NCBI RefSeq assembly: GCF_001005725.1
Contig: NZ_LBIC01000013.1
Coordinates: forward strand, 1-64,000
Length of the DNA stretch: 64,000 nucleotides
Reading direction: 5' to 3'
Origin: Sphingobium chungbukense
Lineage (GTDB): Bacteria > Pseudomonadota > Alphaproteobacteria > Sphingomonadales > Sphingomonadaceae
A program made the translations under genes and the position numbers. Every line of letters begins with the position of its first letter. The first letter of the stretch is position 1. The notes under the pieces are model-generated. The model was not told the DNA's origin. It ran no database searches and worked only from the letters and a program-made list of their open reading frames with translations. This document shows, one piece after another, positions 33,373 to 41,661 of the stretch.

Positions 33373-35784
33373 TCATCCTTTCCTGCTCGATGGAGATCGA
33401 CGCTGCTGGTGAAAGAGGGGCAGCCAGTATTCGGGATCGTCGCCGACCTCGGCGCGGATGGCATCGAGCAGCGTCACCGTTTCCGTGGTGCCCGAGAGAA
33501 CTGCCAGCTCGTCGGAGAGACCGCCAAGATCGAGCTCGACGACGATTGAGTCATGGCCTTGCTTGACCAGGAACCGGCGGGATTCCGGATTCAGATCGTG
33601 GCGGATGAGCTTGAATTCCGCCTGGGTCAGACCCAGTCCATCGACATAGTCCGTTTCGCGGCCATAGGGGTTGGGAAGCAGTATCTTGGTCGCAACCTGC
33701 TCCATGATGCTGTGCGAAATGTCCGAACGCAGCGCATCCGCAGGGCTTTGCGTGCCGAAGACAAGAAAGGCATTCTGCTTGCGGTAGGTCTTGAGGCCGT
33801 CCTGCGCGAAGGCGCGGAACGCATCGTCCCCCAAGGCTTTCCAGAATTCGTCGATATCGATCACAAGCCGCCGGCCGTCGAGGAGACCGTCGATCCGGTG
33901 GAACATGTACATCATGAGCGGCGTGCGCACTTCGGGGTTGTCGAGAAAATCGGTCATGTCGAAGCCGACGAACGGCGCCTCCAGCGACAAAGCGTCGATC
34001 TCATTGTCGAACACCCAGCCGAGCGAACCGCCCCGCGCCCATTTCTCCAGCCGGGCACCGATGCCTTCCGGGTCGCGCTGACCGAGCAGCTGGCGAAGCG
34101 CGAGAATGGAGCGGTCCTCCGGCGCAAGGCGTCCGAGCGAGGCCAGCCCCTCATCGATCATGCGCTCCTGCGTGACGCCGAGTTGGCCTCCAACCGGCGT
34201 CACCAGCTGCCGGATCAGGCGCCCCAGGAAGACAAGATTGCGCGGACCATAGTCGAGTGCCCGCAGCGGAGCGAAACCCGTAGGCTCACCATTCTTCAGC
34301 GTCAGATAGATCCCGCCCGCGGATCGGACATAGATCTCCGCGCCGCGGTCCTTGTCGATGAAGATCTGCTGCGCGCCCGTCTTCTCGAGCTGCGCCATCA
34401 GAAAATTCTGGACGACGGTCTTGCCCGCGCCGGAAGGACCGATGATCAGTGTGTGACCCAAGTCGCCAACATGGAAGTTGAAATAATAGGGCGATTGCGC
34501 GGCCGTCTTCATCATGGCGATCGCAGGCCCCCAATGGTTCCCCTTGGCCCGGCCTGCGGGATAGGTATGGAACGGCGCCAAGGCAGCAAAATTGCGCGAG
34601 GTGATCGCCGCTGGCCGCGCCCGCCATGCGAAATTTCCGGGCAGCTGCGCCCAAAACGCTGCTTCGAGCGCTGGTCCTTCGCGCGCCGCCACCAAACCAG
34701 CATCGGCCAGTGCCGCGCGCGCGGCCGAGAGATTGTCGGCAAGTCGCCTTTGGCTGTCGGCGAAGACCGCCAGCGAGAAATGATGCTCCCCGAGCACGAA
34801 CCGGTTGCTTTGCAGATCGTCGGCTGCATCGGCGAGATCGAGCGCCTGGCTCGCTGCGGCATCCTCGGTCGAGGCCATCTGGTTTTGCCGGCGGCGCAGA
34901 CGTTCGGCTGCCCGCGCTTTGCCCATGAAGGTGAAGGATTGCGAGACGACGAAGGCGAAATCCTGGCCGAGCAAGGCATTCATCTGTCCCGGGCGCGTCA
35001 GCGCGGGATATTCCCTGATGCCGAAGATTCCCTGCCAGCGGCTCGTGTCATGGGCACGGATCTCGACCGTCTCACGTCCGAAGATCACGCGCTCGCCGTA
35101 AAGCGCGGATCCCAGATGCCCGCGGACGAGCGGAACCCTGGATCGCGCACCCATCATCACTTGCTCGAGCACCTCAAGCGGGGCGGAGAAGATCAGGCCA
35201 TTATGCTCGTAGAGAGCAAGGCGCGCCGGACTGCAGCGGCGGAGCAGCTTCTCGATGTCGCGCGCCTTCTCCTCGAAGCGCGCCAGTTCATCGGGATCGA
35301 CCTCCTCCTCTGCGGCCTTGGCTTTCGCGATCCGCTTGAGCAGCAGCCCGGTCCGGTCGGCCGATCCGACTGCCGGACGCATGAGAAGCGTCAGATAATG
35401 CTCATTGACGAACATCCGCTTGGCGGTGACGCGCGCCCGATATTTAGCGTCGAGCTCGGCGGCGAACTTTGAGCGGAACTGCCCTTCGGGATAGTCCCCT
35501 ACGGCTGAGCGGACGATGTGGGTCCAGATCGCAAGCCGATCGTCGGCGATGTTGCGCCAAGTGCCGTTGAGCTTCTCGTGCCAATCATTGAGGTGGATCG
35601 GATCAGCCGTCTCGAAAGCCATGCCTTCGAGGCGGAACATCATCATGAGATCGCCGCTATCAAGCGCAATCACATCGGGCGTCACATGGCGGGCATAGGG
35701 AAGATAGCGCCCGGGCTCCGCTTCTCGGGTCAGAACCCGCCAAGGCGTCTTGCGCGGCGGCAGCTGGGCGGCGGCGCTAGCCAC
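33373..35784 (-). CDS. virB4: VirB4 ATPase
   Basis: The 803-aa protein has the CagE/TrbE/VirB4 N-terminal domain (to about 300) and the ATPase domain: Walker A LIIGPSGAGKTVVQNFL (about 444-460), IFIDKDRGAEIYVRSAGG, Walker B RLVIDIDEFWKALGD (about 645-660) and FGTQSPADAL. It drives pilin dislocation and transfer. Length is typical. It overlaps virB3 by 8 bp. The large plus-strand frame across this gene is an antisense shadow. Confidence 0.96.
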   Translation of the reverse strand: MASAAAQLPPRKTPWRVLTREAEPGRYLPYARHVTPDVIALDSGDLMMMFRLEGMAFETADPIHLNDWHEKLNGTWRNIADDRLAIWTHIVRSAVGDYPEGQFRSKFAAELDAKYRARVTAKRMFVNEHYLTLLMRPAVGSADRTGLLLKRIAKAKAAEEEVDPDELARFEEKARDIEKLLRRCSPARLALYEHNGLIFSAPLEVLEQVMMGARSRVPLVRGHLGSALYGERVIFGRETVEIRAHDTSRWQGIFGIREYPALTRPGQMNALLGQDFAFVVSQSFTFMGKARAAERLRRRQNQMASTEDAAASQALDLADAADDLQSNRFVLGEHHFSLAVFADSQRRLADNLSAARAALADAGLVAAREGPALEAAFWAQLPGNFAWRARPAAITSRNFAALAPFHTYPAGRAKGNHWGPAIAMMKTAAQSPYYFNFHVGDLGHTLIIGPSGAGKTVVQNFLMAQLEKTGAQQIFIDKDRGAEIYVRSAGGIYLTLKNGEPTGFAPLRALDYGPRNLVFLGRLIRQLVTPVGGQLGVTQERMIDEGLASLGRLAPEDRSILALRQLLGQRDPEGIGARLEKWARGGSLGWVFDNEIDALSLEAPFVGFDMTDFLDNPEVRTPLMMYMFHRIDGLLDGRRLVIDIDEFWKALGDDAFRAFAQDGLKTYRKQNAFLVFGTQSPADALRSDISHSIMEQVATKILLPNPYGRETDYVDGLGLTQAEFKLIRHDLNPESRRFLVKQGHDSIVVELDLGGLSDELAVLSGTTETVTLLDAIRAEVGDDPEYWLPLFHQQRRSPSSRKG

Positions 35785-36127
35785 GCGCGAAACCCTTGCG
35801 CTTCATCCCCGCGACCGGCAGCGGCGAATAGGAACTGCCGCCCCACCAGCCGCGGTTCCGGCAGCGCGCCTTGGTCAAAGTCCATAACCATAGCAGGCGA
35901 AAGGCATTGGCGTCGTGGCGCACGATGAGGCGCGCCACCGCGAGGCACGCGCCGCCGATCGCCCCCGCGTAAAGCGGATTGCCGCTGACGATCAGGGTGA
36001 GACAGGCAGCAAGCGCAATCGGCAAGGATGCTTCGAGCGGCACGCCCAGCCACATCGTCGGCCGGGTCACCGCAAGGAAAAGCGTTTCCTCGCGCAGCCG
36101 CTCGTTCGAGGGCGCGGCCTCCTTCAC
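35777..36127 (-). CDS. virB3: VirB3 inner-membrane protein
   Basis: GTG 36127 overlaps the virB2 stop (GTGA) and gives 116 residues. The N-terminus ETLFLAVTRPTMWLGVPLEASLPIALAACLTLIV is the VirB3 signature (LFxAxTRPxMxxGVP) with two membrane segments, and the basic tail (LTKARCRNRGWWGGSSYSP) also fits. VirB3 works with VirB4. A longer ATG start at 36157 would lie inside virB2 and is less likely than the coupled GTG. Confidence 0.9.
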   Translation of the reverse strand: MKEAAPSNERLREETLFLAVTRPTMWLGVPLEASLPIALAACLTLIVSGNPLYAGAIGGACLAVARLIVRHDANAFRLLWLWTLTKARCRNRGWWGGSSYSPLPVAGMKRKGFARG

Positions 36128-36462
36128 GCGCCACCGGTGATGGTATCGACGATCCACTGCGCGCTGAAGACGATGAAAATGCCGACGATGACCGTCACCA
36201 AAAGGCCGAGGCTCGCCCGTCCGGTGAAGAACATGAAGCCGACGATGACGACGGCGATCACCGCAATCGTCTTGGCAAAGGTTCCCGTTAGCCAGGTCTT
36301 GATGTTCTCGGCCATGGAGGTGATGCCGTCCGCACCTTGCGCATGAGCAGGATCACTCAGCAGCAACGAGAGAAGCATCGCCAGGCCGACGATGCCGGCG
36401 ATGCGCAGCAGAAGACGCGCCCATTGGGGCTGGGAGCCCAGGCGGGCGGTGATCGCTGTCAT
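36124..36462 (-). CDS. virB2: VirB2 major pilin
   Basis: ATG 36462 overlaps the virB1 stop (ATGA) and gives 112 residues: a long signal peptide ending near DPAHAQ (about 38-43), then the mature pilin with two hydrophobic helices (TIAVIAVVIVGFMFFTG and LLVTVIVGIFIVFSAQWIV) separated by RASLG. Length and architecture are those of VirB2/TrbC pilins. An upstream frame extension is discarded since it runs inside virB1. Confidence 0.93.
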   Translation of the reverse strand: MTAITARLGSQPQWARLLLRIAGIVGLAMLLSLLLSDPAHAQGADGITSMAENIKTWLTGTFAKTIAVIAVVIVGFMFFTGRASLGLLVTVIVGIFIVFSAQWIVDTITGGA

Positions 36463-37127
36463 GGATGCTGTCCTTTCTGAGAAGTTGTCCCGTCCCCGAA
36501 GACCATGAGCGAGGCTTGCCGGGCATCTGCGGCGATGTTCCAACCAGCGGCCTGCGTCGCAGCGAGCGCAGTGGGTTGCGGTTTGGCGATCACCGCATCG
36601 GCAAGCCGGACAGGCGCGGTCATCACCGACGCTGGGTGCCTGCCGCGGATCAGGGGAATGACGGTTGACGCGCTGGCATAGACCCGGGCGACATAACCAT
36701 TGCGAAAGCCGCGCCGCCGATCGCCAGTATTGTAGAGCGAGAGCGCTGTTGCGATCGCATGGTCCGAACTCTGGGCGGAGTGCGCCACCGACTGATAGTT
36801 GGTCGTCAACACCCGCGCGGCGGCGGCAAGGTTGCGGCACGGCTCGAAGGCATCCTCCACCGACAGACCCAGCCATCCGAGGTTGGCGCTGTTGATCTGC
36901 CCCAAGCCCAAATCGATGTTGTAGCCTTGGCGAATGAGGCGACGCGCGGCGGCAATCGCCTGTGCCCTCGTCGCCGGCACCGGCTTGCGCGCACCCGGAC
37001 TGTTGACCCCGATCGCCAGCGTGTTGAATCGGCTTTCCGTGTGAACGATCGAGATCAGCGTCTCAGGCGCCACGCTTGGCGCGCATGAGCCTGCAAGGGC
37101 GAGAAGACTGGCGACGTCGAGGATCAT
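36459..37127 (-). CDS. virB1: VirB1 lytic transglycosylase
   Basis: The 222-aa protein has an SLT-type domain (about 15-145): SIVHTESRFNTLAIGVNS with the catalytic glutamate at about 32, NIDLGLGQINSANLGWLGLS, FEPCRNLAAAARVLTTNY and ALSLYNTGD. It opens peptidoglycan for T4SS assembly. The signal peptide is short (MILDVASLLALAGSCAPSVA). The 70-residue C-terminal part is loose and alanine-rich. It overlaps the TrbM-like gene by 4 bp (ATGA). Confidence 0.92.
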   Translation of the reverse strand: MILDVASLLALAGSCAPSVAPETLISIVHTESRFNTLAIGVNSPGARKPVPATRAQAIAAARRLIRQGYNIDLGLGQINSANLGWLGLSVEDAFEPCRNLAAAARVLTTNYQSVAHSAQSSDHAIATALSLYNTGDRRRGFRNGYVARVYASASTVIPLIRGRHPASVMTAPVRLADAVIAKPQPTALAATQAAGWNIAADARQASLMVFGDGTTSQKGQHP

Positions 37128-37465
37128 CGAGCGAGATCCTGCAGCCGCTCGATATGGGCCAGCGAGTAGGTCTCGCGGCGTCCATCGCTGAAAGTCATGA
37201 CAACCCGGCGCCGCGTTGCGGAATCGCGATCGTGGACCTTGGTACGAGCAACACCGCCGCCGCTACAGCCGGGAAAAGAGCCGCCGGTGGCCAAGCGCTG
37301 CCACAACTTGGTCATGGGCGCGACGCACTGGGCATATTGCGTCGCGCCACCAGGATTAGAAAGGCACAGGAGAACCTGGCAGCCCAAGTCATTCGCTCGC
37401 GCGGGAGTCGGTTGAAGGGCGGTGCCCATGGCGAGCACCGCCAGGCTGAGAGTCACGCGTTGCAT
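37124..37465 (-). CDS. TrbM/KikA-like conjugation protein
   Basis: ATG 37465 gives 113 residues with a signal peptide (MQRVTLSLAVLAMGTALQPTPARA) and a cysteine-rich domain (LGCQVLLCLSNPGGATQYAQCVAPMTKLWQRLATG...FPGC), the TrbM/KikA pattern with conserved cysteines. The tail (VVMTFSDGRRETYSLAHIERLQDLA) is beta-then-helix. It is the first T4SS structural gene after the quorum-sensing cassette; the 50-bp gap may hold a promoter. A longer frame to 37705 overlaps the dioxygenase gene and is rejected. Confidence 0.85.
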   Translation of the reverse strand: MQRVTLSLAVLAMGTALQPTPARANDLGCQVLLCLSNPGGATQYAQCVAPMTKLWQRLATGGSFPGCSGGGVARTKVHDRDSATRRRVVMTFSDGRRETYSLAHIERLQDLAR

Positions 37466-37515
37466 CGGGTCATTCCCCCGTGAGAGACACCTCCCGCGTC
37501 GGGAATTGGCGTCAG

Positions 37516-38463
37516 CTATCCGTTGGATTTCACCTCTCTTTTGTTCCGCCCGGCCCCGATTTCGGCAATCCCCCCAGCCGGGGGGAGTAGGCTCGTGCGT
37601 TGCTGGTCCAGAAATTCGGCCAGCGCACTTTCCTGATCGGGTCGCAGAGCATCGGTGGCAGCCAGATATTCCGGCGGTTCGCCCCGAAGCAGGACGGACG
37701 GACACTGGCCATCATAATTGCCGAGATTGGGACGGTGCTGCTGGTAGCCGACCAGCGCGGCAAGGTCTGGATCGAACGCACGGGCCGCATTGGGCGGATA
37801 GGTCAGCCATTTATTTTCGTAGGGCTTCAGCCAGCCCAGGCAATAGCTGACGATGATGCCACGCCGGATCGCGCCGGTCATGTTGGCGCCGGCACCATGC
37901 AGCGTAGAACCGAGGAAGAGGATCGCCGAGCCCGGCTCCGCCTCAACCGCCATGGGCTGCGCGTCCTTGACCATGGAGCCGGCATTATGGCTCCCGGACC
38001 AGATCAATGTGGCGCCGTTTTCAGCCTTGAACGGAGAAATCGGCCACATCACGTTGACGAGATATTCGAGCTCGCCGGCCGGGCCGCGCCACATATCCTG
38101 GTCCCTGTGAGGAAACTGCGCCGGCGCTCCTGGATGCAGTTCGAGCGCCTGCGTGAGGTTGAGCTGGATGGTATCGCACCAGGGGTCGAGAACCGACCGC
38201 ACCAGGCGCATGATCGCAGGATGGCGCACGAGTCGCTCGACAGTGGGTACGCGTTTCAAAAGGCCGCCAAAGCGCTTGGTGAGCGGACCGTAGAAGCCGC
38301 CCTGGCAAAAGGGTGTGGCGGCAAACCGCGGATCGAGGGCCTGATCGATCTCCGCGACCTCTGTCTTGGATGCGATGTCCCGCAACACGCAGAAGCCGTG
38401 CCGCTGTAAATCGTCATCGACCGCAGGTTCGGCAGCTGGGCGATAGGGGGAGAGATTTGTCAT
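37516..38463 (-). CDS. Phytanoyl-CoA dioxygenase (PhyH)-family 2-oxoglutarate oxygenase
   Basis: ATG 38463 gives 315 residues. It has the double-stranded beta-helix Fe(II) site: FPHRDQDMW (H-x-D, about 148-156) and the distal HGAGANMTGAIRRGIIVSYC with histidine at about 218 and the 2OG-binding arginine in IRRG. PhyH enzymes hydroxylate diverse lipids and small molecules; no substrate is evident. Its start is 10 bp after luxI, so both are cotranscribed, which suggests action on the autoinducer or a coupled metabolite (inference). The 3-prime end contains a GC palindrome TCCCCCC-AGCC-GGGGGGA at 37569-37586. Confidence 0.88.
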   Translation of the reverse strand: MTNLSPYRPAAEPAVDDDLQRHGFCVLRDIASKTEVAEIDQALDPRFAATPFCQGGFYGPLTKRFGGLLKRVPTVERLVRHPAIMRLVRSVLDPWCDTIQLNLTQALELHPGAPAQFPHRDQDMWRGPAGELEYLVNVMWPISPFKAENGATLIWSGSHNAGSMVKDAQPMAVEAEPGSAILFLGSTLHGAGANMTGAIRRGIIVSYCLGWLKPYENKWLTYPPNAARAFDPDLAALVGYQQHRPNLGNYDGQCPSVLLRGEPPEYLAATDALRPDQESALAEFLDQQRTSLLPPAGGIAEIGAGRNKREVKSNG

Positions 38464-38473
38464 GGTGCCCTCT

Positions 38474-39085
38474 TCAAGCAGCCTTGGCAAGATCGGCAAG
38501 GCCGACCGAGCGCCAGATGCCGCTGGCCTGCAGCTGCTCGCGGGTGCTGCCATTGATGTCGATCTGTAAGGCGATAAGGCAGCGGCTGCTTGTTGAGGCG
38601 GGCAGGCCGAGGGGACGGCATGCCCAGCCAAAGCTCAGGATCTGTTGGAACCAGAACCACTCAGCAACGCCGGTGTAACTGTCGATATGATTGCCGAGCG
38701 CATATTCGACGAGCGCGGACACCAGCCGATTGCGCACCTCCAGGCGCTCTCGTGCGCGCAATCGTCGTGCAAGACAAAAGCGCGTGATCTCGAGGATCGC
38801 ACCACCCCGGGGAGGCACTTGTTCGCACAGCTCGGGGAAAATGGTGCCGAGAATATGGTCACCGGTCGTCGGAAGCAGCCGCGCCGAGGCAAGATGCTCG
38901 CCCTCGGCGTCGGCTATCACGATGTAGACGGCACGGTCATTGTCGAACTGGTCGATTTCATAACGACCGGCAAAGACCGGCACGTCCCAGCGCAGAAGAT
39001 CGACGAATACCCGTTTGCGTTCCTCGAACATCGAACAGAACAGGCGGTTTTCCATGGCGCGGGCAGCGCCGGTTGCGATATGCAT
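38474..39085 (-). CDS. luxI: Acyl-homoserine-lactone synthase (LuxI family)
   Basis: The 203-aa protein has LuxI signature residues: FEERKRVFVDLLRWDVPVFAGRYEIDQFDND (R, F, W and D positions in the N-terminal half), GEHLASARLLPTTGDHILGTIFPEL (about 63-87), ILEITRFCLARR (about 96-107). It makes an AHL from SAM and an acyl carrier; the FAGRYE variant suggests sphingomonad type. It lies directly after two luxR genes and before the dioxygenase and T4SS genes, so transfer is probably density-dependent. Confidence 0.93.
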   Translation of the reverse strand: MHIATGAARAMENRLFCSMFEERKRVFVDLLRWDVPVFAGRYEIDQFDNDRAVYIVIADAEGEHLASARLLPTTGDHILGTIFPELCEQVPPRGGAILEITRFCLARRLRARERLEVRNRLVSALVEYALGNHIDSYTGVAEWFWFQQILSFGWACRPLGLPASTSSRCLIALQIDINGSTREQLQASGIWRSVGLADLAKAA

Positions 39086-39139
39086 GACAGCCTCCTTTGG
39101 TGAGGCGGTCAGTCGATCAGGCCCGCGTTCTTTCGGTTA

Positions 39140-39155
39140 TCCCCTGTCCTGGGGA
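39140..39155. promoter_or_regulatory. Candidate lux/tra box upstream of luxI
   Basis: TCCCC-TGTCCT-GGGGA, a 5-bp inverted repeat with 6-bp spacer, lies 55 bp before the luxI start, immediately at the end of the preceding luxR gene. LuxR-type regulators bind 16-20 bp dyads in such positions. A related dyad with an 8-bp spacer is at 37569-37586. Confidence 0.35.
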
Positions 39156-39157
39156 GA

Positions 39158-39901
39158 TCATCGCCCGAAAACATCTGCGAAGCTGATCTGTCCATCGAAC
39201 AATGCGCGGATCGCCAGCAGCGTGCGCTTCGTCACGCCGTAGCGGTCGCGTGCATCCTTGACATGCTGGATCACCGTTTCCTGCCCAATGCCGAGGATTT
39301 GGCTAATCTCCCAGTCGGTTTTCCCGCGTGCTACCAGCGCCACACATTCGGCCTGCCGCTCAGTCAGGCACGGGCCTTCGCATGGAGCTGGGGTTTGACG
39401 GGAAAGCCTGCGCGCGGCTTCGAATGCGAAGCTGCCGATCAGCTGGACGAGCGGGAGCTGTCGTTGATCGAGCACGTCGCCTGACCCCATGGCGAATGAG
39501 CAGGACCCATTCACTTCCCCCGGAATATGGGCAGGAACCGTGAAACCATCGCCCAGCCCGGCGTCGTGCGCCTCCGCCAGGATCGACCGATCAGCAGCAC
39601 TAAGCGTGATAAGGGATTGCACTGCCGACCAGGCAAAGCCGATATTAGTGCGATGGCTGGCCCGGTGGATCGGATCACTGGCATAGAGGCGACGCGCCTG
39701 GAAACGCTCCACCCATTCTGGTGGATAATCGACGATATGGACAGAGCTCACCGCTGGCTTGAGGTCGATATGGTGGACCAGAGAAACGTACCGAAAGCCC
39801 ATCGCACGCGTAATTTCGGCCATCAGGCCGGCCAGTGCTTGGCTGTCCTTGATTATCGCGGCGACCGCGCAGAAGTCCTGAACTTGCCCAAGCCCGATCA
39901 T
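39158..39901 (-). CDS. luxR: LuxR-family quorum-sensing regulator 1
   Basis: ATG 39901 gives 247 residues. The N-terminal autoinducer-binding domain (about 8-160) has FRYVSLVHHIDLKP, YPPEWVERFQARRLYASDPIHRASHRTNIGFAWS (the Y-x-x-D-P pattern) and GDGFTVPAHIPGEVNGSCSFA. The C-terminal LuxR HTH is LTERQAECVALVARGKTDWEISQILGIGQETVIQHVKDARDRYGV. It responds to the LuxI product. The gene is 16 bp after the second luxR and the pair are homologous, indicating duplication. The longer frame to 40060 is discarded. Confidence 0.92.
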   Translation of the reverse strand: MIGLGQVQDFCAVAAIIKDSQALAGLMAEITRAMGFRYVSLVHHIDLKPAVSSVHIVDYPPEWVERFQARRLYASDPIHRASHRTNIGFAWSAVQSLITLSAADRSILAEAHDAGLGDGFTVPAHIPGEVNGSCSFAMGSGDVLDQRQLPLVQLIGSFAFEAARRLSRQTPAPCEGPCLTERQAECVALVARGKTDWEISQILGIGQETVIQHVKDARDRYGVTKRTLLAIRALFDGQISFADVFGR

Positions 39902-39917
39902 CACGGCCCGAGCGAGA

Positions 39918-40679
39918 TCACAGGAGCGCGTCCATATTGAGATGACCGTCGCGAACCGCGCGCAGCACCAGCTGCGTTCGGCGCCGCACACCGTAGCGCC
40001 GACGCGCGGATTCAACATATTCATGCACGGTGTCGCGGCTAAGCCCGAGAATCTGGGCAATCTCCCAATCGCTCTTACCCTGGGCCACGAACGCGATGCA
40101 CTCGACCTGGCGCGGACTGAGGGAAACGAACGCCAAGGTCCTTATCTCTTCGCCGAGCAGTTCGCGCGCCCGGTCATAAGCGACCGATCCCAGCAACCGG
40201 GCGGTGAGAATTTCCGCCGCATCCAGCGGTTCATCACGCGGTCGGGCGACGGTGAAAATCGCCTCAGGCTCACCCGGCGTCCTGATCGGCAAGCTATAGC
40301 CCGCTGCAAGGTCATGATCCCTGGCGCGTTTCAGGATGCTTCGCTGGCGCGACGAAAGCTCAAGCACGTCGCCCACCCGATCCCAGGCGAGCCCCGATGG
40401 CGTGCGGGCGCAGGCCGCGTGGATGGGGTCCTCGATATAGTGGCGCTCCTCGAGCACCTCTTCGAGCCAGGCCGGCGGATAGGTGGTGAGGAACAGGCGC
40501 TGCCCGCCTCCGTGCCGAAGATCGACATTGTGGAGCAGCGTGAACCAGCGGAAGCCGAGTTCGCGCACGGCCGCATCGATCGTGCCTTGCAAATCGCCGA
40601 GGTTTCCAGCACGCGCACATTCCTGTGCGAAACGCGTGAGGTCGTCCAGGCGGCCGCAGTCTCTTATCCTGTTCGCCAT
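39918..40679 (-). CDS. luxR: LuxR-family quorum-sensing regulator 2
   Basis: The 253-aa paralogue has the same plan: autoinducer domain with FRWFTLLHNVDLRHG, YPPAWLEEVLEERHYIEDPIHAACARTPSGLAWDRV and GYSLPIRTPGEPEAIFTVA, then the HTH LSPRQVECIAFVAQGKSDWEIAQILGLSRDTVHEYVESARRRYGV. Two LuxR genes for one LuxI suggest an activator and an antagonist or two promoters. The gene faces away from a 188-aa gene; a perfect 15-bp inverted repeat lies between them. Confidence 0.92.
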   Translation of the reverse strand: MANRIRDCGRLDDLTRFAQECARAGNLGDLQGTIDAAVRELGFRWFTLLHNVDLRHGGGQRLFLTTYPPAWLEEVLEERHYIEDPIHAACARTPSGLAWDRVGDVLELSSRQRSILKRARDHDLAAGYSLPIRTPGEPEAIFTVARPRDEPLDAAEILTARLLGSVAYDRARELLGEEIRTLAFVSLSPRQVECIAFVAQGKSDWEIAQILGLSRDTVHEYVESARRRYGVRRRTQLVLRAVRDGHLNMDALL

Positions 40680-40790
40680 AGACGGTCGAAGCTCGTCGCC
40701 AAAAGAACTTCTCGTCCAGCGTTAAGCGGCCAGCTCCGCGATTATCACGGTGAGTTGAGAACGATTCGCAACAAACCTGCTTGGATGAAT

Positions 40791-40830
40791 CGCCTATGAC
40801 ACTTTGCCTGCTGGTAAAGTGTCATAGGCG
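40791..40830. promoter_or_regulatory. Perfect 15-bp inverted repeat between luxR2 and a divergent gene
   Basis: CGCCTATGACACTTT (40791-40805) is exactly repeated inverted at 40816-40830 (AAAGTGTCATAGGCG), with a 10-bp spacer. It lies 112 bp upstream of luxR2 and 71 bp upstream of the 188-aa gene. No T tract follows, so it is more likely an operator or replication/partition binding site than a terminator. Confidence 0.7.
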
Positions 40831-40900
40831 ACAAAGGACGCTCCACGGTGCGAATTTCGGATTCACATTGATCCTCGTCTGTGCTTGATTCAGTCGCGTT

Positions 40901-41467
40901 ATGTTTCATCCCGGCGCTCCTCTCCAATCTTCCAGCAGCTGCGATATCGCAGCCGTGCTCGAGAGATTGGCGCAGGTCTCAAGCCGTCCCCGCTATGCCT
41001 TCATGCTGCTCAACTTGATTGCGCAGGTCGCCGGCCCCGACGGGAGCGCCGGTCCCTGGATCAAGCGGGACAACGAGCTTGTTTCGCTGCGCGACTGGCT
41101 CTGCGACGCGCTCACACCGATGTCTCATCGAGTATCCCGCAGCGCAGCGTTGGCAGATCGCGTTCGTAGGGATCTGGACAGAAGTGGAATGCTCACCGGC
41201 GATGCACAGGAAACGCAACGAACGATCGCAGAGGAAATGCGCGCACGCATGCGAACCACCGGGAAGAGTAACCTCAGCCGCGCCGTCTCCGAATTGGTGA
41301 ACGCCGATCTCATGCGCCGTCATTATCAGGGCTATCACGTCGACCATCGAAACCGCGGCGGGCAGCGCCACGCCGTCTATACCTTGATCGGCGACGCCCG
41401 GGGCCTCGTGTCTGCGACCAGTCTCACGAAACATGCCGCACAGGGCGAACTCGCTCTTATGAGGTGA
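40901..41467 (+). CDS. Uncharacterised 188-aa protein with possible winged helix
   Basis: The start is ATG 40901 (MFHPGAPLQSSSSCDIAAVLERL). The C-terminal half has a helix-strand pattern (TTGKSNLSRAVSELVNADLMRRHYQGYHVDHRN, then RHAVYTLIG) reminiscent of a winged helix with a basic wing. The N-terminal half is helical. It is divergent from luxR2, sharing the region with the 40-bp dyad, so it could be the regulator that binds it or an anti-activator. I do not recognise the family; the DNA-binding call is an inference. Confidence 0.55.
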   Translation: MFHPGAPLQSSSSCDIAAVLERLAQVSSRPRYAFMLLNLIAQVAGPDGSAGPWIKRDNELVSLRDWLCDALTPMSHRVSRSAALADRVRRDLDRSGMLTGDAQETQRTIAEEMRARMRTTGKSNLSRAVSELVNADLMRRHYQGYHVDHRNRGGQRHAVYTLIGDARGLVSATSLTKHAAQGELALMR

Positions 41468-41661
41468 GGATACGCCAGTCCGCCCTGCACCACCGGCAGA
41501 GATCCTGCCGATGGCTTGGAGTTTTCAGAGCTAACTGTCGTCGTGCTGTTACAACGGCAATCCGCGAAGCAAAGCGCGCCCGCTTCATTAGAAAAGCCAA
41601 GATTGCTTTGCTCATGCCGAGTTGGCTTGCCTGAAAACAAGCGGACGGTTAGTGACTCAAT

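Noticed and set aside
33553..35472. 639-codon plus-strand open frame across virB4
   Set aside because: Antisense to virB4, which has clear Walker motifs; low-complexity charged translation.
37569..37586. GC palindrome TCCCCCC-AGCC-GGGGGGA as a terminator
   Set aside because: It lies inside the dioxygenase coding end (PPAGG) and lacks a T tract; noted only as a possible regulatory dyad.
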